A stretch of 64,000 nucleotides of DNA from Cyprinodon diabolis (taxonomy: Eukaryota > Chordata > Actinopteri > Cyprinodontiformes > Cyprinodontidae). The notes beneath the pieces were generated by a model, which was not told the origin of the DNA, ran no database searches, and saw only the letters and a program-made list of their open reading frames with translations. The stretch's first letter is position 1. Each line of letters opens with the position of its first letter. This document shows positions 57,925-64,000 of this stretch, piece after piece. The stretch lies in NCBI GenBank assembly GCA_030533445.1, contig CM060064.1:19613626-19677625 (forward strand), in the 5' to 3' direction. A program made the position numbers and the translations under genes.

Positions 57925-59070
57925 TTACAGATTAACGAAATTGTAAAGCAGTATCAGTATTGCAACCAAAACAGCCCAGAAATAGGAATTATCCTTGATC
58001 TCCTGAAGTCTCCTCTTTAAGCTCTGTACCCTGTATGAAGGCTTACTTTGGCTAGGGATAAACAATGGTATGATTGGCTCATTGAATGTGCTGCCTATAA
58101 ATTTATGCATCAGGATCTCATTATCTGGATCAAGGATAAGAACAAGGCCAACATCATAATCTAAAAGCACTGTCAATCTTTTAGTGCTTCTCGCAATGCT
58201 AAACCTTACAATGCAGTTTTCATCCCACTTTGGTGGGAATGTTCCCAAAGCTGAAATTCTAACAGCTGCCAAATCACATCCTTCTCTTCCATTGACTTCA
58301 CATTCAAAAAAATGTTTCCCTCTGATGATGCCAGGATTATGATACATACAGTTACATCCGTTAACCTGATGTGGGTCGATTGTTTCCTGAGCAGTCAGAA
58401 TCTCTGGTCTTCCAACTTTACTATTCCTTCTACTCTGAGATTTTCTATTGTTTTCATGTTTAATTTTCGTTTCATTCCAGGTTCTCATTTGGATGTGAGA
58501 TCTTTGATCTACATACTCTTCATTCAAACGGACCTTGAAATGATCAATATGTTCTGTGCACAAGGCACAGAAAGAGACGTGATCATTCAAGCAGAAGAAC
58601 TCAAAAATCTGGTTGTGTTCCTTACATATTTTCTCCTCCAGGTCAGGATCAGGATCTGAAAGTTTGTGTCTTTTCAAGGCAGCCACTCTTAGATGAGGCT
58701 CTAAATGTCTGTCACAAAAAGAGCTTAAACACACCAAGCAAGTTTTTGAGGCTCGGATCTTGTTTACTGAGCAAATGTCACATAACACCTCACGAGGTTT
58801 TCCTGAGGATGTAGCTTCAGCTGTCACACGAGGTTTCTTAAAAGCCTCCACAATCTCCCTGAATGAGTTATTGACGGAGAGTTTGAGGTCCTTGTTGAAT
58901 TTGTTGTTGCACATAGGACACTGACGTCCCTGCTTTCCTTCCCAGTGCCTGTTCAGACATGCCTTGCAGAAGGTATGTCCACATGGAGTAGAAACAGGCT
59001 CATTGAAGACGTCCAGACAGATGGAGCACAGGAACTGATCCTCAGACAGAAAACCACTGGATGTGGCCAT
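57925..59070 (-). CDS. Membrane-anchored RING/B-box/SPRY-like (TRIM-related) protein, 381 aa
   Basis: Predicted E3 ubiquitin ligase of the teleost TRIM expansion (finTRIM/TRIM25-like N-terminus). RING: C15, C18, C30, H32, C35, C38, C51, C54. B-box 1-like: C97, C100, C111, C114, C119, H122. B-box 2-like: C149, H152, C160, D163, C168, C171, H174. The usual ~100-residue coiled coil is missing; only ~70 polar, basic residues follow (HENNRKSQSRRNSK). Residues ~251-340 resemble the second half of a SPRY domain (GKHFFECEVNGREGCDLAAV, LLDYDVGLVLILDPDNEI, NEPIIPLFIPS) without PRY. Residues 363-381 (YFWAVLVAILILLYNFVNL) form a membrane segment at the extreme C-terminus, suggesting tail anchoring with the RING in the cytosol. 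The whole protein is one exon; TTTAG directly before AT-ATG is a splice acceptor, implying a noncoding first exon. Intact, unlike its neighbours at 35 and 45 kb. Confidence 0.85.
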   Translation of the reverse strand: MATSSGFLSEDQFLCSICLDVFNEPVSTPCGHTFCKACLNRHWEGKQGRQCPMCNNKFNKDLKLSVNNSFREIVEAFKKPRVTAEATSSGKPREVLCDICSVNKIRASKTCLVCLSSFCDRHLEPHLRVAALKRHKLSDPDPDLEEKICKEHNQIFEFFCLNDHVSFCALCTEHIDHFKVRLNEEYVDQRSHIQMRTWNETKIKHENNRKSQSRRNSKVGRPEILTAQETIDPHQVNGCNCMYHNPGIIRGKHFFECEVNGREGCDLAAVRISALGTFPPKWDENCIVRFSIARSTKRLTVLLDYDVGLVLILDPDNEILMHKFIGSTFNEPIIPLFIPSQSKPSYRVQSLKRRLQEIKDNSYFWAVLVAILILLYNFVNL

Positions 59071-60404
59071 ATCTAAAGGACAGATGTTTACAGTTTAGGC
59101 CACTGATTAAACCATGCACTACCAAATGTAAGAAAAGTGTCCATACCAACTATTAGACATTGTATCATTTTAATATGAAAAATCGTAATCCATGTCATAT
59201 ATATTGTATTTTATAGACCTGCACAAAATTGTGAAGTGAACATAGAATAATCATGCTAATTGATTTTGTTTTAGAAATCAAAATCAGAAAAATGTGTCAT
59301 GCTTTTCCAGTGCCATTACCTGCTCTCTGAAAAACAGTTTTAAAAAAGTTTGCTTTTGCAGTGTCAAAGATTATTGTAAACCCAACTATTAAAGGCATCT
59401 GTGGGGTTTTTTTGTGTTTTTTTCCTGCAAAATTAGTGAATATGGAAAACCAAGGAACATAAACCAAAGGTGAGTAAATAAGTTGTGCAGACGTTTTATG
59501 CTGGGTTAGTTTCTAAACTATTACCTAAAGCTTTGAATACCTCTCATAGCACTGATGCAGAGGAACATGGTGCAGCTGCTAACTTACCAAGACATGGTTT
59601 CTATTTTAGATGAAGACAATAAATCTGAAAACATTGGAGAAATCTGTTCATTTGTGTTCTATGCCTTACTGTGTTCTCAGTTTTTTTGAAAAACTGGGCA
59701 AACTGTGAAACACATAGGCGGCATGATGCTGTAGAAAGGTGGGATTGGGTAGGGAAAGAAAAGTGGTTTATAAGAAGATGAAACATATTAAAAACAGGGC
59801 AATCCTGGAAGAAAACCTCTTAGAGGATTCAAACACCTTTAGTTAAATTTTCTCAAATTAAAGCATAGTGCTAAGCTAAAATGGCACCAAAAGACTAAGA
59901 TCCAAGTAAGAATCAGTGGCATGTCTTTAGATGTAAGGTTCTTGACGTGCATGTTCATAGAAAAGACACACCCCTTTAAAACAGCTGTTCATGGTGTGAA
60001 AACTGGTTTTACAGTGGTGAAACTGTCATAATATCCCTTTTGTTGTGGCCCTTAGTTATTATCTGCTGATAAGTTTCTACTCTATTTTACAACTCGTCTT
60101 CATGTTGATGAGTTATTTTGTGTTATCTGGTTTCTATGCGTCTTTGATTTGTGCCGTTGCTTCTGCGGTTCTTTGTGTATACTGTCTATATTATGCAGTT
60201 CTGTAAGTTATTCTTTTTGATAAATCACTCTTCCTAACATTATCAGTGGTTTTTCCCTCCATCACAATTCTTCAAGAATATGCTTCTTTGTGTTTCAACT
60301 GTGACTAAACCTTTTGCCTCATGGGCAAAAAGTAAAAGTTAAAAAGGTTCTCTGGTATTAATGAAAACTAATCAAGAATGAGATAAGGGTTACATTTTTT
60401 AAAA

Positions 60405-60890
60405 ACACACTTGCTTTATTTAGCTAAGTTTCATGAACTGATGTGCCCAAGTCTTCTTTGAAATGAATCCCTGAATAGTTCTTGCCCCTATTCAGTAAAT
60501 TAAGCTAAGACAGGAAGTGCTGATGAAAACAAAAATGTTGAATGCACAATGTAAAGGGAATAACAAACTATAGGGAAATAAAGTAAAATAAAAAAAGTGG
60601 GGTTCAGAAACAAATAATAGTTTGTGTTATACTCATCATTTCAAGTATAAAATAACTTACATCAGTCAGATTTTTCACCCAGAAAAAAATGTTTATCAGC
60701 ATCAATTATCTCTGCCTTGGGGCCAAATTTGTACCATTCTTACTTTGTGTATGTCAACCATCCAAGGCTATTGAGAGGGTTGCAAAAAGCCCCTCCTTCT
60801 ATTTTTTTTTATAAAAAACAAAAAAAAAACATTGAAGCTTATAGGTTTAACTTGACAAATAGGAAAAAACTTGGTATGCATAATTCCAGA
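60405..60890. repeat. Segment R', reverse copy of 49490-49880
   Basis: Read on the minus strand it follows TATGCATACCAAGTTTTTTC, TTGGATGGTTGACATACAC, CTGATGTAAGTTATTTT and CAGGGATTCATTTCAAAGAA, the order seen on the + strand at 49490-49880. Confidence 0.65.
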
Positions 60891-61512
60891 TAGATGGTAA
60901 GGGCTATTTGTTTAAAGACATTTTACTTTACAATAACAACTTTAATAACATTTTACTTTCTTTTAGTTAGCATGAAACATTTTGCATTATCCTCGTGACA
61001 AAAAAAAGTACATAGTTTCCAGATCATAGTACTTCTAACCACTGCTTTTTTGTTTTCCAAACAATACAATCTCGTACTTTATAAGGCCTTCCTCAATGAA
61101 AAATGTATAAACTGCTTATTTTGGTATCGACTAACAGGAAGGTCCTGTTGGATGATGGACGTAAAAAATGTGAGAGTAAATTATTCTGCCTGAGTAAATG
61201 AGGGGTTAAATGTAAAGTAAGTAATTAGAAACCCATATGATTATATAAAGCTCCTCTAACTTATGCTTTAAAAAAGGAAAAATCACAAAAATTTGAAACT
61301 GTAGCATCAGAATACATTTGTAGCCAGTCTGGTTGAGTAAAAACCAAACAGACACTTATACATGTTTATGCCTGCTAAAATATGACAATCTACCTAAATC
61401 TAATAATTTGACCATTTTAGTACATTTAGCTAGATACTGCTCTAAAAAAGAACTAAACTATATTATGATTAATAACCAAATAAAGCAAAATAGAATGAAA
61501 GTTAAACTTAAC

Positions 61513-61560
61513 CTTTTCCAGGTGTGACGTTGAGCTCCTCTGCATTCCAATAAAAACTGC
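61513..61560 (-). other. Possible noncoding first exon of the intact RING gene
   Basis: On the minus strand the sequence ends CACACCTGGAAAAG followed by GTTAAG, a fair splice donor (intron from 61512). The acceptor next to the start codon is at 59073-59074, giving a 2440-bp intron. The same arrangement survives in unit A (donor at about 39414). The 5' end of the exon is a guess. Confidence 0.3.
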
Positions 61561-61599
61561 CTGGTGTTTATCAATGGTAGGAATGTTTTTTTACCTCTT

Positions 61600-61613
61600 A
61601 GTTTCTTTTCTCT
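61600..61613. promoter_or_regulatory. ISRE-like motif upstream of the intact RING gene
   Basis: AGTTTCTTTTCTCT, same as 39490-39503. It lies just upstream, in minus-strand terms, of the possible first exon. Its spacer is one base short of the interferon-stimulated response element consensus, so binding is uncertain. Confidence 0.35.
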
Positions 61614-61830
61614 GTAAATAATCTAGATGTGCTCCTCCCATGTTGCCTGTAGCATGTTTTACATGTTTTAAATATTATTCAGTAACACATTCAAAACTTG
61701 AAATAGCATGAAATAAAAAGGGATTCAACGCAAAGTAACTAATGACCCAACTGTTGAACTTTGAATTTCACCTTAAAAGCTCACTTGTTCCTCTCACTGA
61801 TCAGCTTAATTTTTTACTATTTTTACAGAT

Positions 61831-62190
61831 TCGAGGACTGCTAGCACTGCTGCCTTGTAGCAAGAAGGTTCTGGGTTCGATTCCCGGTCTGGGGTCTTTC
61901 TGCATGGAGTTTGCATGTTCTCCCAGGGCATGCGTGGGTTTTCTCCGGGTACACCGGCCTCCTCCTACAGTCCCAAAAATATGACTGTTAGGTTAATTGG
62001 CTTCTCTAAATTCTCCTTAGGTGTGATTGTGTGTGTGAACGCTTGTTTGTCTCTGTGTTGCCCTGCAATGGACCTGCAACCTGTCCAGGGTGTATCCCGC
62101 CTCTCGCCCATAGATAGCTGGAGATGGGCACCAGCACCCCTTGTGACCCCACTTGGGATTAATTGTGTCAGAAATGGATGGCTGGATGGA
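61831..62190 (+). mobile_element. tRNA-derived SINE with LINE-type tail
   Basis: The head has the B-box-like GGTTCTGGGTTCGATTCCCG and a weak A box (GGACTGCTAGCACTGC). The body carries TGGAGTTTGCATGTTCTCCC, GGGTTTTCTCCGGGTACACC, TTAGGTTAATTGGCTTCTCT and CCTGCAACCTGTCCAGGGTG. The 3' end is a GGATG-type repeat (GAAATGGATGGCTGGATGGA). This is one of the commonest SINE layouts in teleosts; 26517-26644 is a truncated relative. Confidence 0.85.
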
Positions 62191-63102
62191 TACTAATTCA
62201 AACTAATTCAATATAAAACACACAGCAATGCTTTGTTTATACAAGACCTGCTTTATGGAATTCCACACTGTCTTGTACCATTCTATCTGCAACCTGCAAC
62301 TGCTTGATGATGAATTCAAATTAATAAAAAACAAGAAATGTTAAACACTTAAAATCGACTATCATATAGAAGGTTCAATGCTAAATGGCTCTTACAGTAG
62401 GTCAAAATTGAAGGTGGCATCAAAGAGGAACTTAATTCTCTTCTAAATTTATTGCCTTGTTTATAGGCCAAATCCTTGTGGTGCGCACAATATAAAACCA
62501 CTGGTAAATTAATTAACAACTACCATAAAGTGATGTGTTATGAAACCAAATTAATGATGGGATAGATAGAAAATCAGTTTTCTCTTAGTTTATTTTTTTT
62601 AATTCTGAAGTCCTGCAGTGCATCAAACTGTGCTACGGATACATCATTATAACTTTGCCTGGAATATAGCTGGTGAAAAGAAAAGACATAGTCAATTTTT
62701 TAGTCCGGAAATTGTTTAATTGTCAAATCTAATTATTTTTGGTCTACACTAACAACTAACAGCATTTTTATTGGCTAGCAATCCATGAAATAAATCCTTC
62801 TTTCCACCCAACCCTAAATACCTTGTAGAGCTGGGGATTGTTGAGAACATTACAAGTATTTTCATAGTTGTGTTAAAGAAGTCCATTTGAAATGAATAAG
62901 CTATGGGAAATGGGGAATCAGCATGTGAGCAGTACCCTTTAGTAGACTGTGGCTACTGCTTTTGATTGAAACATGTTTAACATGGAGTTGAAAAGGTTTT
63001 GATAATAAATTCCTGTATTTGGAAGTTGAGAAGTTATTCCTTGATCGTCTAAAAATGATTTGTGTTAATAACATAGTTACAGCAGCATTTGATTTCATAA
63101 TT
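62191..63102. other. AT-rich spacer, no feature seen
   Basis: No gene, splice-flanked exon or repeat ends could be supported in this stretch. Confidence 0.5.
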
Positions 63103-63440
63103 CAATAAAATTCAGTTTATTTGTATTTCGCCAATCACAATACGTCATCTCAAGACACTTTACAGTTCACCAGGTCACACAGTCCAATTTTATTGGTTGA
63201 AAGTTTTCTGTCTAAGGAAAACCAGTTGATTGCATCGACTCATTGACTGGAAGACAATCCCTCACACCAACTATGTTTGTAGCGACATTGGAGAGGAAAA
63301 ACTGCCTTTTAACAGGAATACATTTCCAGCAGAACCAGACTCATTGTGAGCAGCCATCTGCCGAGGCCGACTGGTATTCAAGGAGACAGAAGCAGGCATA
63401 GAGAAAGAAGCAGAGATACAAAAGGCAACTGTAAACCAGC
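63103..63440 (+). repeat. Dispersed fish repeat, 5' part
   Basis: Runs AATTCAATAAAATTCAGTTT, ATCTCAAGACACTTTACAG, AAAACCAGTTGATTGCATCG, GAGAGGAAAAACTGCCTTTT, CAGCAGAACCAGACTCATTG. This series of phrases is familiar from a high-copy teleost repeat. A 67-codon open frame starting at 63346 lies partly in it and is not regarded as a gene. Confidence 0.6.
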
Positions 63441-63637
63441 TCCAGAGGCGGCCCCATCCAGGAAACACACAGCCAGGCAGACGAGCTCAGAGCCAGCTCC
63501 CATGTCAGAGGATGAAGAGAGCACATCCAACCAGTCACAGTCAGAATAATATTTTACTTCAAAGATTGAGGCACTGCTCTGCATACTTTGGTCTTACTGT
63601 AGGAAGCAGCTATTTAAGGTATCGTTTCCCTGCCATC

Positions 63638-63676
63638 ATGTCCAACCAGTCTTTGCATACCTTTCTGATCTCTGAG
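63638..63676 (+). other. Doubtful first-exon-like ATG at the right edge
   Basis: GCCATCATGTCC opens MSNQSLHTFLISE, followed by GAG|GTAGGC, a possible donor. A TATTTAAGG string lies 27 bp upstream, which would put transcription start almost on the ATG. Too short to identify; could be chance. Confidence 0.15.
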
Positions 63677-64000
63677 GTAGGCCCTTTTCATACATAACTG
63701 ACACTTACTGAATGTTTTCTCTTTTTCGGATGACTATCTTAAACTAGGGAAATGGTTGTATTTTACATTCCCAGCAGGTCTTCATTTTTTTAAATGACTC
63801 AGAACAGCTCATCTGGTTTCAAACATCTTGGGCTTTCAAAGTGAAATCTTCCTTATTCCGCATACTAATGTTCAGGTGAAACTTCAGAAAACACTCCTCT
63901 CGATGTTAGATGCTTAAATACCTTTGTTTGCTCCAATCTGATTGTCTGATTCGCTGCCTGTGTTAACAATTACAAGAACAGGTAAAAAGAGGCTAATAAA

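Larger units (their letters stand above)
55950..61740. repeat. Segmental duplication, third unit (carries the intact gene)
   Basis: The left flank (TTAATTAACAGCTCA..., AGCCCAAACAAATTGATAAATA at 56180) matches unit A at about 34340-34680. The gene matches pseudogenes A and B. The right flank matches B (48240-49330) and A (38290-39640). More diverged than A is from B, so it is the older split. Confidence 0.8.

Noticed and set aside
61831..61910. tRNA gene suggested by GGTTCGATTCCCG
   Set aside because: Again a SINE head, followed by the standard SINE body and GGATG-type tail.
63346..63549. 67-codon Arg/Ser/Glu-rich frame
   Set aside because: It starts within a dispersed fish repeat and has only low-complexity composition.
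1..64000. CRISPR arrays, bacterial operons, rRNA genes
   Set aside because: No regularly spaced direct repeats, ribosome-binding-site gene strings or rRNA-like sequence; the window is vertebrate nuclear DNA.

Overview
The window looks like teleost fish nuclear DNA. It is AT-rich and has vertebrate-style split genes: a secretagogin gene and a CCN3/NOV gene, both on the + strand. It is packed with fish-type mobile elements: three Tc1-like transposons of different catalytic spacing, hAT elements with 8-bp target duplications, TTAA-target elements, tRNA-derived SINEs with a GGATGGA tail, a Ty3/gypsy relic and an endogenous-retrovirus-type LTR. There is nothing bacterial in it.

Layout. 1-11.2 kb: the last eight coding exons of secretagogin (scgn), covering EF-hands 3 to 6 and the stop codon; the exons for roughly the first 80 residues are not visible and probably lie to the left. 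An intact Tc1-like element with a 36-residue D-to-E spacing sits in the leftmost scgn intron sequence. 11.3-13.9 kb: a 574-bp hAT derivative and a decayed Tc1 element with ~215-bp inverted repeats. 13.9-23.7 kb: no gene seen; it holds an inverted-repeat pair, a MITE and a CTCF-like site. 23.7-27.6 kb: complete five-exon ccn3 (nov), with a TATA box and a tandem NAGNAG acceptor at its last exon. 27.6-30.3 kb: no gene seen.

30.3-61.7 kb: a minus-strand cluster of RING/TRIM-like genes built by repeated segmental duplication, the most interesting part of the window. It contains a short intact RING protein with a hydrophobic tail (30333-30824); two RING-dead pseudogene copies at 35.1-36.0 and 45.7-46.6 kb; and an intact 381-residue protein (57925-59070) with the order RING, B-box region, short SPRY-like domain, C-terminal membrane segment, and almost no coiled coil. 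The two pseudogenes share the same lesions, so they decayed before they were duplicated, yet their last ~164 codons (SPRY-like plus membrane segment) are open in both and differ far more than the neighbouring DNA. Tandem IRF-type GAAANNGAAA sites sit upstream of a TATA box and an unrecognised 132-codon ORF at 45.0 kb. An ISRE-like motif lies beside a possible shared 5' noncoding exon of the RING genes. Together these suggest, as inference only, an interferon-responsive, membrane-tethered ubiquitin-ligase family under rapid turnover.

The cluster is interrupted by a 1.33-kb hAT element, gypsy integrase/chromodomain remnants, a 564-bp LTR, two long (AT)n tracts, a third Tc1 element (52.0-53.6 kb, second catalytic Asp changed to Asn), a TTAA-target MITE whose empty site survives in the paralogous copies, and a SINE. 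61.8-64 kb holds another SINE, a dispersed fish repeat and a doubtful first-exon-like ATG at the right edge. Exon limits come from reading splice sites and comparing with family proteins I know; no alignment was run.
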